Assembly (NCBI GenBank): GCA_033344775.1
Contig: JAWPMT010000007.1
Location: forward strand, 434,001-498,000
Length of the DNA stretch: 64,000 bases
Direction of reading: 5' to 3'
DNA from: Cytophagales bacterium
GTDB taxonomy: Bacteria > Bacteroidota > Bacteroidia > Cytophagales > Cyclobacteriaceae
In this document: piece after piece, positions 40,811 to 50,311 of the stretch
Layout: the number at the start of each line of letters is the position of its first letter
How positions within the stretch are numbered: position 1 is the first letter of the stretch
Notes under the pieces: model-generated
The model's database searches: none
The model's input: the letters and a program-made list of their open reading frames with translations, nothing else
What the model was told of the DNA's origin: nothing
Program-made: the position numbers and the translations under genes

Positions 40811-43800
40811 ATGAAATACGGAATAGTACTATTGGTAATATGTTTAGGCTTAATGTCTTCTGAACTATGTGCGCAAACGGAGATAACCTCAGATACAACC
40901 CGGGCCAACGCTTACTTACGTCAGGGCATCAGCTTTCGGGAGTCTGGTACTTATGACAGTGCTCGTCTCTCTTTTCAACGAGCAGCTGAACTTTTTAACG
41001 AATTCGAACTTTGGGAGCAGTATTTTAGATCCAAACTGGAGTTAGGGCATACCTATTCTTTTGAGGGAGAGGCGGATAAGGCATTGAAATATGAGAAGTC
41101 CAACCTATTGGAAAACATTGAAAGAACGGGTGGTAATAATGTCTCTCATGCGCTTTCCTTGGAATATATTGGGACCTATTTCTCGGATTTAAGTAACACA
41201 GATTCGTCGTTACATTATTACAAGCTCTGTCTGGACTTGCGGGAGGATATTTTGCCAAAATCACATCCGAAGCTGAGCGCCATCCATCGACAGATTGGAA
41301 CGGTCTATCTGGAAAAAGGTAAGTACAGAATTGCTGAGGGTTGGATTGAGAAAGCCATTGACCTTGCATTAGCCAGTCCTGAATCCGATCATAACCTTCC
41401 TCACATCTACAGCATATATTCCAGTAATTTCTATCAACAAGGCTTGTACAGTCAGTCTTTGAAATTTCGCCAGAAGTCACTTAATCTTGAGAAGGATGTA
41501 GAATCGGTTGATAAACGGGGATTAGTCGCGCAGTACAATGGTCTGGGCCTTATCCATATGCAGATGGGGCAATATGAACTTGCCATAAAATATATTCAAC
41601 AAAGTCTGGATCTAAGTAAAGAAACTTGGGGGCCTAATCATTATGTTACTGCGTGGGCTATTAATGATCTTGGTGCAGCCAAGATGTTTGCGGAAGACTA
41701 TCAGGAAGCTATTACGCTCATGAAAACGGCGCTTGACATTCAGACTGGATATGTGGCAAACGATAATTTCCGGTCTGGAGCACTAAATTTGAATTTAGGA
41801 GAGGTTTACCTGAGGGCAGGTAATTATGAAAAATCACTGGAATTTAGTCAAAAAGCGATCGATATTCTGTCTGCGATTTGGGGTGAGGATCATCGTGACT
41901 TATTGGGTGTTTATATTAATCAAGGCAAATGTTATCAGATTTTAGGGCAGCCCGAAGAGGCAATTGATAATTTCGAATTTGCTTTGGAAGGACTTCAAAG
42001 AACAGTTGGTAAGCGATATCCATTGGTGGCCACGGTGTTGAAGTCCTTGAGTGAGGTATATCTGGAACTAGGTCAGACAGATAAGGCTCAATTTTATATT
42101 CAGAAATCTTTGATTGCCTGTACAGAGGACTTTAATGACGAGGATCTGGCCAAAAACCCATTGCCGGTTCAAAGCCTCGATAATGTATTAATGTTGTCTA
42201 TTCTCGATACTAAGGCTCGCATCTTGAAGCAGAAAGGGACAAAAGATGCCTTGATTCATGCATTATCTGCATTCATCACAGCTGATGAAGTAGTAGCTCT
42301 GACGAGAAGGAGAGCCATTCAGTATTCAGATAAAGTTGAGTTTGCGGCTTCTGCCGAGAATATATACCAGAACGCTTTGAAGTTAGCGGCAAGGCTTTAT
42401 CATGAGACTAATCAGGAAACCTACCTTCAAAATATTTATCACTTTTCTCGAAAAGCCAAAACAGGTACCTTGCTAGATTGGCTTGCTGTGAACGATGCCA
42501 AAAATTTTGGTGATGTTCCGGATTCCATCGTCACATATGAAAGGCAGTTAAAAGAGAAATTTTCATTTGTTCGTTCCCAGATGACTCAGAAAGGGTTAGA
42601 CTCACTGGAAAGAGCGGAACTTGAAGATGAATTCTTTAGTCTGATTCAAACCCAGGATTCTTTGGAGTTCATATTAGAGGAGAAATTTCCGGCTTATTAC
42701 CATCTCAAATACGATTTTTCAGTAAAAGACCTGGCCTCTCGAAGACAGGATTTTTCGGAAGATGAGCTGGTCATTGAATTTTTTTTAACTGATTCATTGT
42801 ACTACGGTTTTGCTATGACGCATGATTCTCTTATGCTGGTACCTATTTATTCAAGAGATTCACTGGACCAGATGATAGTGACCTACCGACAGAAACTGTC
42901 AGATCGTGAATTTGTGAAAGATGACGCGAAGAGATTGTATGATGTATTGATATCACCACTACTTACCCCATTTGAGGGGTCTGAAATTAAGAAATTGAGG
43001 GTAGTTCCTGATGGCTTTATAGGCTATTTGCCGCTTGAAGTGACGATGCGGGAAACGGAAAGTCAGGAATATAAGTACCTACTTCAGGATTATGAGGTGG
43101 TTTATGATTACGGTGACAATGAAGAGCTTTCTCAGGTTTCAGCCGAAGAATATGTCATCAGTTTTGCGCCTTCCTATAGGTCACAGGACCTTCCACAGGT
43201 TCTCGATATCTCAGATCAGTTTAGGGATGCCATAACACCATTGAAATGGAATCAAAAAGAGGCAGAGGCTATTAAAAATTATCTGAAAGGCGAGGTTTTT
43301 TTGGCAGATGAGGCCACCGAATCCGCGTTTAAAGCTCAAAGTGATTTCACTGGAGTTCTGCACATGGCTGGTCATGCCTTTGTGGATCATAGTGATCCCC
43401 TTAATTCCAGGTTAGTTTTTCAGCAACACACGGACAGTCTGGAGGATGGAATGTTACATACGTTCGAGTTATTCAACATGGACCTGAAGGCCAGTATGGT
43501 TGTGCTTAGCGCATGTAATACAGGGTTTGGGCAAATTCAAAATGGAGATGGGATTTTAAGTCTTGCCAAAGGGTTTGAGTATGCAGGTGTTCCGAGTATT
43601 GTGATGAGCCATTGGAAAGTGGATGATCGGGTCTCCAGCATTATCATTGAAAAATTCTATGACTATTTGTCACAGGGTAAAACCAAAGGAGCTGCACTCC
43701 GGCAGGCGAAACTGGATTATATACAAAGTGCCACAGAAATTGAGAGTTACCCTTATTTCTGGGGTGCCTTGGTAGTGTCTGGAAATGATCAACCCATTGT

Positions 43801-43888
43801 AGGTTCTTCAAACGCTGTGTTAATATGGGGCACGATCTTATTCATAGGTCTTCTATTAATTTTAGGTATTTACGCGATAAGAAGGTGA
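40811..43888 (+). CDS. Membrane TPR-CHAT protease 2
   Basis: A 1025-aa protein with a signal peptide (KYGIVLLVICLGLMSSELCAQ), many TPRs over residues 30-470 (EYIGTYFSDLSNTDSSLHYY, GLGLIHMQMGQYELAIKYI, LNLGEVYLRAGNYEKSLEFS), a linker helix region, then a CHAT domain (about 740-990). The dyad is H855 in MAGHAFVDH and C902 in VLSACNTG. A final transmembrane helix (AVLIWGTILFIGLLLILGIY) is followed by two Arg. It is a distant paralogue of the divergent gene at 37494, with more canonical TPRs. Both likely act as membrane-bound proteases after partner sensing; neither has a known substrate. Confidence 0.92.
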   Translation: MKYGIVLLVICLGLMSSELCAQTEITSDTTRANAYLRQGISFRESGTYDSARLSFQRAAELFNEFELWEQYFRSKLELGHTYSFEGEADKALKYEKSNLLENIERTGGNNVSHALSLEYIGTYFSDLSNTDSSLHYYKLCLDLREDILPKSHPKLSAIHRQIGTVYLEKGKYRIAEGWIEKAIDLALASPESDHNLPHIYSIYSSNFYQQGLYSQSLKFRQKSLNLEKDVESVDKRGLVAQYNGLGLIHMQMGQYELAIKYIQQSLDLSKETWGPNHYVTAWAINDLGAAKMFAEDYQEAITLMKTALDIQTGYVANDNFRSGALNLNLGEVYLRAGNYEKSLEFSQKAIDILSAIWGEDHRDLLGVYINQGKCYQILGQPEEAIDNFEFALEGLQRTVGKRYPLVATVLKSLSEVYLELGQTDKAQFYIQKSLIACTEDFNDEDLAKNPLPVQSLDNVLMLSILDTKARILKQKGTKDALIHALSAFITADEVVALTRRRAIQYSDKVEFAASAENIYQNALKLAARLYHETNQETYLQNIYHFSRKAKTGTLLDWLAVNDAKNFGDVPDSIVTYERQLKEKFSFVRSQMTQKGLDSLERAELEDEFFSLIQTQDSLEFILEEKFPAYYHLKYDFSVKDLASRRQDFSEDELVIEFFLTDSLYYGFAMTHDSLMLVPIYSRDSLDQMIVTYRQKLSDREFVKDDAKRLYDVLISPLLTPFEGSEIKKLRVVPDGFIGYLPLEVTMRETESQEYKYLLQDYEVVYDYGDNEELSQVSAEEYVISFAPSYRSQDLPQVLDISDQFRDAITPLKWNQKEAEAIKNYLKGEVFLADEATESAFKAQSDFTGVLHMAGHAFVDHSDPLNSRLVFQQHTDSLEDGMLHTFELFNMDLKASMVVLSACNTGFGQIQNGDGILSLAKGFEYAGVPSIVMSHWKVDDRVSSIIIEKFYDYLSQGKTKGAALRQAKLDYIQSATEIESYPYFWGALVVSGNDQPIVGSSNAVLIWGTILFIGLLLILGIYAIRR

Positions 43889-43915
43889 GGCTGAAAAACA
43901 GCGCATTAAGTGGGT

Positions 43916-45853
43916 TTACTTCTCAAATTTAAATTGCACTTCATTCAGGCTTTCGATCGACCCTACTACGGTAATGATGTCATTGATCCTTAGGCGGGTG
44001 TAGCCGTGGCTGATGATCGACTGACCCATTCTGGAAATTGAAAGAATAATGATGTCCGAAGGAAGGCGCAGGTCCCGGAGGGCTATTCCATGTAGCGAAG
44101 CGTTGCCCAGTTTGATGTCTCGGGTATCCTGACCTTTTTCCATGCCCAGTAAAAGGGATGTGGCTTGCGGTGATCGCACGAGGTGATCCATCAGGCTCAC
44201 GATGGCCGTAGAAGGGTCCACGATCAAGGCATTGAGGTCCACAAATTTTTGAGAATTAAAGCGGTTGTTGAGCCTTACCACCAGATCATTCGTGCCGTAC
44301 TCGTGATAAGCCAGTTCACAGATTTCTAGATTCTCTTCGTCAGAGAGCATGGTCACAATGGCATCGGCTTTAGGCATATCCATCGCATCGAACACTTCCT
44401 TAGAAACTTCCTTGAAATAAATGATTGGAAAATCTTCTGGTTCGGTGAAGCTTCCTTTTTCTTTCTTCGTAGCAATCTCTACTTGCCAGCCATTGTCTTT
44501 AAGTTGTCGGGCCAGGGCAAGTGACTGGCTTTCATAACCGAAAATGATCACATCATTGATCCCATCAAAATCGGGAGTAGTTCCTCTGGTACGATCTTCT
44601 CCAACCTGGAAAATCGCGAATTTGAATAAGGGTGGCCCAATGAATTGATTGAGTACAATCATGGCAATGATAGCTGTTGAGAATTGTGGTCCCCAGTCTG
44701 GGAACTCATTGGCAACGACCGTCGTAAGTCCCAGGGCTACACCTGCCTGGGTGATGTATGGCATCCATCCCAGGTGATTTTGCTTCATCGGGTCGCCGGC
44801 AAGCATGCCACCCACATAGCCACCAATGATCATGGTTGCAATTCTGATGCCGAACAGGATCAGGGCTACTCCGATGATCTCCCCCAGTACATTGACCGAT
44901 AGAGTCGCGCCGGTTAGGGTAAAAAAGGCTACGTAGATAGGGGTATTCGCGTCGTGAAGGATCTTCAGGAATTCGGGGCGGTATCGGCTGTAGTTGGTCA
45001 CGTTGAAGCTTGCCAGGATACACATCAACAGCGGTTCCAAAAACAAGGAGTGTGAAAGGACCTGACCTGAATAATCCCGAACCATTCCCGAGAAGTAGTA
45101 AGCTGAATAACCGACCAGAAGGACGATCACGATTTTTATATCCCGTCTGATTCTGAACGAGAGTACTTTTTTGAGTAAGAACCCAAAAACGAAAAATCCT
45201 AAAGCAAAGGACAATCCGAGCTCAAGCAAAAGGAACAGGATAGAAACAAAATTGAAATCTTTTCCAGAGATCAATGATTGCCCCAAAGACAAACAAATGG
45301 AAAACAAAACAATGACCAGAAAATCTTTGACGACCGTCACGCCCATTACGGTTTTCACGAAAGGGCCTTTTGCCCGCAACTCATTGATCACGGCAATGGC
45401 CGAAGCTGGAGAGCGGGCGACAAATACCGCCGCAGTAATGGTAGCGATTGAGATTCTTACCGCCAGGCTTTTGCCTGCTAAAAAGGGGATGTATTGCGAC
45501 AGTAAAACCAGTAAAATGGAGCCGAGGACGAATGTGACGACCAGTTGGCCGAATGTATTCCATTTGATGCTTTTAATCCGATCTTGTAACTCACGCAAGT
45601 AAAGCTCGGCTCCGGCCGCAAAAGCGATGAAAGCCAAAGCAGTTTCGTTGATGAATGTTAACTGTGTACTTGCCTCAACAGGTATTAGATTCAGAATATA
45701 AGGACCAGCTAGAATTCCCGTGATGATCACTCCGGTAATCAGTGGTAGATTGATTTTTTGGAAAACACGCGCAATGCGATCTGCCGCGATCGCAATGATC
45801 AAAAAGCCGGCTATGAGCGCAATTAGTTGACTATTTTCCAAAATAATATCCAT
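43916..45853 (-). CDS. CPA2-family cation:proton antiporter with RCK-type C-terminus
   Basis: About twelve membrane segments span residues 1-420, with the CPA2 pattern (LPLITGVIITGILAGPYIL, ETALAFIAFAAGAELYL, RSPASAIAVINELRAKGP, TQAGVALGLTTVVANEFPD). The C-terminal half has a Rossmann TrkA-N domain (DVIIFGYESQSLALARQLK) and a TrkA-C domain (LRINDIITVVGSIESLN), which gate transport by nucleotide binding. It exports Na+ or K+ against protons in the inner membrane. Length 645 aa is normal. It converges with the CHAT gene 27 bases away and is divergent from the DUF547 gene; no obvious operon partner. Confidence 0.92.
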   Translation of the reverse strand: MDIILENSQLIALIAGFLIIAIAADRIARVFQKINLPLITGVIITGILAGPYILNLIPVEASTQLTFINETALAFIAFAAGAELYLRELQDRIKSIKWNTFGQLVVTFVLGSILLVLLSQYIPFLAGKSLAVRISIATITAAVFVARSPASAIAVINELRAKGPFVKTVMGVTVVKDFLVIVLFSICLSLGQSLISGKDFNFVSILFLLLELGLSFALGFFVFGFLLKKVLSFRIRRDIKIVIVLLVGYSAYYFSGMVRDYSGQVLSHSLFLEPLLMCILASFNVTNYSRYRPEFLKILHDANTPIYVAFFTLTGATLSVNVLGEIIGVALILFGIRIATMIIGGYVGGMLAGDPMKQNHLGWMPYITQAGVALGLTTVVANEFPDWGPQFSTAIIAMIVLNQFIGPPLFKFAIFQVGEDRTRGTTPDFDGINDVIIFGYESQSLALARQLKDNGWQVEIATKKEKGSFTEPEDFPIIYFKEVSKEVFDAMDMPKADAIVTMLSDEENLEICELAYHEYGTNDLVVRLNNRFNSQKFVDLNALIVDPSTAIVSLMDHLVRSPQATSLLLGMEKGQDTRDIKLGNASLHGIALRDLRLPSDIIILSISRMGQSIISHGYTRLRINDIITVVGSIESLNEVQFKFEK

Positions 45854-45973
45854 AGCTCTTACTGTGTCATTTGGATAACAAATTAGGTTTATTACACGAC
45901 CTTATGCTACACATGAACGTTACCATTTAGGTGTATCAAAGGATTATTTTCGCACTTCGCAACTCGTAAAATA

Positions 45974-46777
45974 ATGGCTTCTTTTCAAAAAGCAACAAAA
46001 TACTTGTCTCTGCCTCAACTTCTTTATGGGCTCATTATCGCTGTATTAATGGCCAGCTGCAATGCATTGGATCCGCAACAAGCTAATACTCAGCCGATAT
46101 CGCATGAAATTTTTGATGTCTTGCTCAAAAAACATGTAGACGCCTCCGGATTGGTTTCTTATAGAGGATTTGAAAAAGATCGTGAGCAATTGGATCAATA
46201 CCTCGACTTACTCACCGACAACCCTCCGAATGATCAGCATTGGACGGAGCCAGAGAAATTGGCATACTGGATCAATCTTTACAATGCGTTTACCATTGAC
46301 TTGATCCTCGATCATTATCCGGTCGAGAGCATCAAAGACATTGGTGCTAAAGTGCAGGTTCCTTTTGTTAATACTCCCTGGGACATCAAATTCATTGAAA
46401 TCGCCGGAGAAAAGTATGATTTGAACAACATAGAGCACAACATTTTACGTAAAATATTTGAAGAGCCGAGGATTCATTTTGCGATCAATTGTGCTTCCAT
46501 GTCTTGCCCGAAGTTACGTGCGGAAGCATTTAAGGCCTCAAAGTTGGAAGAGCAGTTGCAGGAACAAGCGGTTGAATTCTTAAATGACCCAGCTCGAAAC
46601 CTCATCAGCCCAGACAAGGCCGAAGTTTCGAAAATATTTCAGTGGTTTAGCGGAGACTTTACAAAAAGTGGCTCTTTGAGAGAATTCTTGAATCAATATG
46701 TGCAGCAGAAAATATTAGAAGAGGCCGATATTGATTACATGGATTATGAATGGTCAATCAATGAAACGCCAAATTAA
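45974..46777 (+). CDS. DUF547 lipoprotein
   Basis: The lipoprotein signal ends at Cys29 (LIIAVLMASC). The DUF547 domain fills residues 60-250: EKLAYWINLYNAFTIDLIL, then IEHNILRK, and the hallmark HFAINCASMSCPKLR with two conserved cysteines. A helical end follows. DUF547 proteins are widespread in plants and bacteria without assigned chemistry; the conserved Cys and Asn residues suggest a papain-like or transglutaminase-related fold. It is monocistronic and divergent from the antiporter. Confidence 0.9.
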   Translation: MASFQKATKYLSLPQLLYGLIIAVLMASCNALDPQQANTQPISHEIFDVLLKKHVDASGLVSYRGFEKDREQLDQYLDLLTDNPPNDQHWTEPEKLAYWINLYNAFTIDLILDHYPVESIKDIGAKVQVPFVNTPWDIKFIEIAGEKYDLNNIEHNILRKIFEEPRIHFAINCASMSCPKLRAEAFKASKLEEQLQEQAVEFLNDPARNLISPDKAEVSKIFQWFSGDFTKSGSLREFLNQYVQQKILEEADIDYMDYEWSINETPN

Positions 46778-46847
46778 ATTTTTTAGTAAACGTTTGTTTG
46801 GCTTGATTTTTGAAAGATTATAAGATCATTTTAATGGTATAAAGAAT

Positions 46848-46855
46848 TATATTTG
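46848..46855 (+). promoter_or_regulatory. Bacteroidota -7 box for the acyl-CoA dehydrogenase
   Basis: TATATTTG matches TAnnTTTG exactly, 24 bases before the ATG at 46880, giving a leader of roughly 20 bases. A TTTG at 46809-46812 is too far (35 bases) to be a normal -33 box. Confidence 0.5.
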
Positions 46856-46879
46856 TTCTAACCCAAAAATTCACCCCTT

Positions 46880-48043
46880 ATGGTTGCAACAGAAGTGAAC
46901 CCAGCTGCCGTTGAAGAAAACAAAACAATGATCCAGGAAATGATCCGGGATTTTGCGGCAAAAGAGATTGAACCCTATAAAATGGAATGGGATGAAGCCC
47001 AACATTTTCCTTCGGAGTTATTCCGTAAAATGGGTGAGCTTGGATTGATGGGGGTTTTTGTTCCTGAACTATATGGAGGAAGCGGTTTTGGCTATCATGA
47101 GTATGCCACGGCCATCATAGAATTAGGAAAAGCAGACCCTTCTATTGGTCTGTCTATGGCAGCACATAATTCTTTGTGCACGGGCCACATTTATTATCAC
47201 GCCAACGAGCATCAAAAGCATACTTACCTGCCGAAGCTGGCTTCTGGCGGATGGATTGGCGCGTGGGGACTGACGGAGCCTAATACTGGATCTGATGCAG
47301 GGAACATGAAAACGACGGCTGTTCTGGAGGGAGACGAGTGGGTGATCAATGGCGCGAAAAACTTCATCACTCATGGAGGTTCAGGTGATGTGGCCGTAGT
47401 GGTGGCAAGAACGGGTGAACCCAACACCAAGAGAAATGCTTCTGCATTTATTGTCGAGCGTGGAACTCCCGGTTTCCAAGGCGGAAGAAAAGAAAACAAA
47501 CTAGGAATGCGCGCTTCCGAAACTTCCGAGATGATCTTCGAAGATTGCCGAATTCCAGCCGAAAACCTGATTGGAGAAGTAGGGGATGGATTTGTTCAGG
47601 CATTGAAAGTATTAGACGGTGGTCGGATCTCTATTGCCGCATTGAGTTGCGGGATTGCTGAAGGGGCCATGGATGCTGCGATAGCCTATTCCAAAGAGCG
47701 AGAGCAGTTTGGACAATCCATCAGCAATTTTCAGGGTATTTCCTTCAAATTGGCGGAAATGGCGACTTCAGTAGAAGCTTCAAAACTGCTGACGTATCAG
47801 GCTGCCGAATTCAAAAACACGGGCAAAGGAGATGTCAATCATGCAGGGGCTATTGCCAAATTGTATGCTTCCGAGACTGCCGTTTCTGTGGCCAATGAAG
47901 CTGTGCAGGTCTTTGGTGGATATGGTTACACTAAAGATTACCCGGTAGAAAAGTACTATCGCGATGCAAAACTTTGCACGATCGGAGAAGGAACTTCAGA
48001 GATTCAAAAACTGGTCATTGCCCGTAGCTTACTAAAAGACTGA
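46880..48043 (+). CDS. Acyl-CoA dehydrogenase (short/branched-chain type)
   Basis: An FAD enzyme that introduces the 2,3-double bond in acyl-CoA. Visible family sites: [17 protein letters not shown] (FAD and substrate contact, about 132-148), [74 protein letters not shown], and IGEGTSEIQ at the end with the catalytic Glu. Length 387 aa is standard. It is transcribed alone from its own promoter, well away from the acyl-CoA gene run at 52001-61346, and may be a butyryl- or isovaleryl-CoA enzyme. Confidence 0.93.
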   Translation: MVATEVNPAAVEENKTMIQEMIRDFAAKEIEPYKMEWDEAQHFPSELFRKMGELGLMGVFVPELYGGSGFGYHEYATAIIELGKADPSIGLSMAAHNSLCTGHIYYHANEHQKHTYLPKLASGGWIGAWGLTEPNTGSDAGNMKTTAVLEGDEWVINGAKNFITHGGSGDVAVVVARTGEPNTKRNASAFIVERGTPGFQGGRKENKLGMRASETSEMIFEDCRIPAENLIGEVGDGFVQALKVLDGGRISIAALSCGIAEGAMDAAIAYSKEREQFGQSISNFQGISFKLAEMATSVEASKLLTYQAAEFKNTGKGDVNHAGAIAKLYASETAVSVANEAVQVFGGYGYTKDYPVEKYYRDAKLCTIGEGTSEIQKLVIARSLLKD

Positions 48044-48110
48044 TTGATTCAGTAAATTATTTTTTGAGGAGGTCTTTTTCGGTTGTCGTGGAACTCATGG
48101 GTTGAGGAAT

Positions 48111-48118
48111 TAACTTTG
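48111..48118 (+). promoter_or_regulatory. Bacteroidota -7 box for the small methyltransferase
   Basis: TAACTTTG matches TAnnTTTG exactly, 20 bases before the ATG at 48139. A TTG lies 25 bases upstream, slightly beyond normal spacing. Confidence 0.5.
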
Positions 48119-48138
48119 GGTCCAAATAGACACGAAGC

Positions 48139-48684
48139 ATGATAGAAATAGATCAGGATGGCGCGTATTTCAAAACCCATCATCGTCGGTTCCTGAATAC
48201 GCTGGAGTTCATGAACGGTTTGGATTTGAAAGGTAAAAAGATTCTGAACCTGGGCCCTGACAATCCGTTTTCACACATGCTGATCAATGAAGGGTATGAT
48301 ATCACCAACACGAATGTAGGGCAGGACCTGGACCTTGATTTTGAGGTGGTTAGTGACCCTACCTATGAGGTGGTGGTAGGATTCGAGATACTGGAGCACA
48401 TGGTTTCTCCATTCCCACTGTTAAAAGCCATTGCTGGAAAACAACTGGTCATTACTGTTCCCCTCTCCATGTGGTTTACAAAAGCCTATTGGAATGATCA
48501 TGATCCATACGATTGCCACTATCATGAATTTGAGGCAAAGCAAGTGAAAATGCTGCTTGAAAAGGCCGGATGGTCAATCAAGAAAGATGAAAAACATATT
48601 GCACCCATCAAGAAAATTGGCATTCGACCTTTTTTAAGGACAATCACTCCCAGACATTATTTTGTCTATGCAGAGCGGCCTTGA
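48139..48684 (+). CDS. Small class I methyltransferase-like protein
   Basis: This 181-aa protein starts with LEFMNGLDLKGKKILNLGP, a SAM-binding strand-loop (ILNLGPDNPFSH) in which Gly-Pro replaces the usual GxG. YEVVVGFEILEHMVSP is the post-I/motif II pattern of class I methyltransferases, and a His-rich DCHYHEFEAKQVKMLLEKAG stretch supports the same fold. The weak motif I leaves catalysis uncertain. It has its own promoter and converges with the asparagine-synthase-like gene. The substrate cannot be assigned. Confidence 0.75.
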   Translation: MIEIDQDGAYFKTHHRRFLNTLEFMNGLDLKGKKILNLGPDNPFSHMLINEGYDITNTNVGQDLDLDFEVVSDPTYEVVVGFEILEHMVSPFPLLKAIAGKQLVITVPLSMWFTKAYWNDHDPYDCHYHEFEAKQVKMLLEKAGWSIKKDEKHIAPIKKIGIRPFLRTITPRHYFVYAERP

Positions 48685-48732
48685 TCTTTGATCAACTGTA
48701 AAAGAACATCCTGAAAAATCACATGGGTTCAA

Positions 48733-50163
48733 TCAAACTTTCAATTTTCGGGTTTTGATCCCCAATCTTCGATACAGATTGTAAAGCCTGTATTTTTTCA
48801 TTGTTCGGATCATGTCCTGTTTTTTGTCCGGATTTATCGGTAGGTCTATCGCTGCTTTATTCCCATCCGAAAGTTCCCTGATGATTTCGTCATAGAGCTT
48901 GTTGAAGTGTGAGTCCCGGTACTTTCGATTTACGCTAAGCAATGTTTTTAGCAATGCCCGTGAGTTCATGGGTGAAATGACGTCTCTGCTTAAAGCAGCT
49001 GCTTCTGTTTTCATTTTTGCCCCCCAGTTGGACATTTTTTCCTCCCAGTAAAACATGTCGAGTACATGATACCCGAATCTTTCGAAATGCGGTTTGCTTT
49101 TGAGCCACTGTTCATATTGATCGACAACAAATGGATGAATTGAGTTTCCAGAGATGAATGCCAGGTCCTCCGCCGTATACCAGCTTCCATAGCCGAAGAA
49201 GTTTCTTGCTATTTCACTGACGTTGCCATTTATGAAAGAGCGATCTACATCATTGATGTCAATTTTTGGATACCGGGGAAAATCGATGTGATCCTTGTAA
49301 TCGGTAGTCACTTCATAGGTTTCCAGATCATCAATGACATCAAATTCTTTTTGAAAAGCAGTGGTTAATTCCCGTGGAATTTTAATGTCGTGATGTTGAT
49401 CTGACATGCCCTTGTGCCGGAAAACAAAATATTCGCAATTATCGCTGTTCAGACTGGCCAGGAACAAGACACGGCTGTCATAACCTCCGGTTACAGCAAT
49501 TTTCGAAGGTTTCCTTGTGGCAACTGCTTCAACATAGCCGCGAATCATTTTCGCAGCTTGAGAAGCGCCTTCCTGGAGCGTACGTGATTTAAGCTTTTCT
49601 AAAGGGAAAAATCGGTTGATTTCTTTCTGATGAACATCGATGTAATGATTGGGCGTCAGATGAACAACATTTTGAAATTGTGTGCTATTGCCAACAAAAA
49701 GTAGATTCCGATTAAATGTTTTTGATGTGTAAAAGTCCTGTGCCGAAGATGAAGCTTCGTGCTTTCGTAAATCTGCTACTAGGCCTAGTAGACTTGGCTG
49801 GGAACCAAAAGCCTGAAAGTCGGCATCATAATAAACTTCCTTTTGTCCACAGGCATCATTGAATAAGAAGATCTTTTCATCAATCTGGAAGATGACGATG
49901 AATTCCCCTGAAAACTGGTCGAATTCCAGGATTAGCTGCTCCAGGGATTGTGCTTTTAAAACCGAAAGCAGCTCTTCATTGGTTTTTTCGGGTTGCAACC
50001 AATCAAAGATGTCACCGATCAAATGAATTCCAATACGAGCATGATCCACATGAGTATGCTCGAGCTCGCTTCCCAGGTGAAGATAATAGTCACTGATCGT
50101 TACGACTTTGCCCGAATGATGCTCAATAGGTGTTTTGGAAAGAAGAAAATGCTTTCTCGTCAC
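48733..50163 (-). CDS. Asparagine-synthase-like protein without glutaminase cysteine
   Basis: The C-terminal half carries an ATP-pyrophosphatase PP-loop (SKIAVTGGYDSRVLFLA, about residues 219-235), where SGGxDS has become TGGYDS. The N-terminal part looks like an Ntn-hydrolase fold (FSGEFIVIFQIDEKIFLFND, then GQKEVYYDADFQAFGSQPS) but lacks the Cys2 that asparagine synthetase B exposes after Met removal: the protein begins MTRKHFLL. The start is GTG. Amidotransfer from glutamine is therefore unlikely; it may use ammonia or adenylate another substrate, as in surface-polymer or peptide modification loci. No biosynthetic genes adjoin it. Confidence 0.75.
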   Translation of the reverse strand: MTRKHFLLSKTPIEHHSGKVVTISDYYLHLGSELEHTHVDHARIGIHLIGDIFDWLQPEKTNEELLSVLKAQSLEQLILEFDQFSGEFIVIFQIDEKIFLFNDACGQKEVYYDADFQAFGSQPSLLGLVADLRKHEASSSAQDFYTSKTFNRNLLFVGNSTQFQNVVHLTPNHYIDVHQKEINRFFPLEKLKSRTLQEGASQAAKMIRGYVEAVATRKPSKIAVTGGYDSRVLFLASLNSDNCEYFVFRHKGMSDQHHDIKIPRELTTAFQKEFDVIDDLETYEVTTDYKDHIDFPRYPKIDINDVDRSFINGNVSEIARNFFGYGSWYTAEDLAFISGNSIHPFVVDQYEQWLKSKPHFERFGYHVLDMFYWEEKMSNWGAKMKTEAAALSRDVISPMNSRALLKTLLSVNRKYRDSHFNKLYDEIIRELSDGNKAAIDLPINPDKKQDMIRTMKKYRLYNLYRRLGIKTRKLKV

Positions 50164-50311
50164 AATTTTCCATTTATGAAGTAAGCAGCTAAATTAAAAG
50201 ATATGCGTATTACTGTTCAGCATATACATGCCTTCTAAACTGCTTTGGCACAAAAAAAGAGTGACTTTTCAGACACCCTTAAAGTTTTTGGATCTTCGAT
50301 AGATCAGGTTG

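Noticed and set aside
48682-48696. TTGATCTTTGATCAA hairpin between convergent genes as terminator
   Set aside because: The stem is only 6 bp and AT-rich with no T-run, so chance is likely.
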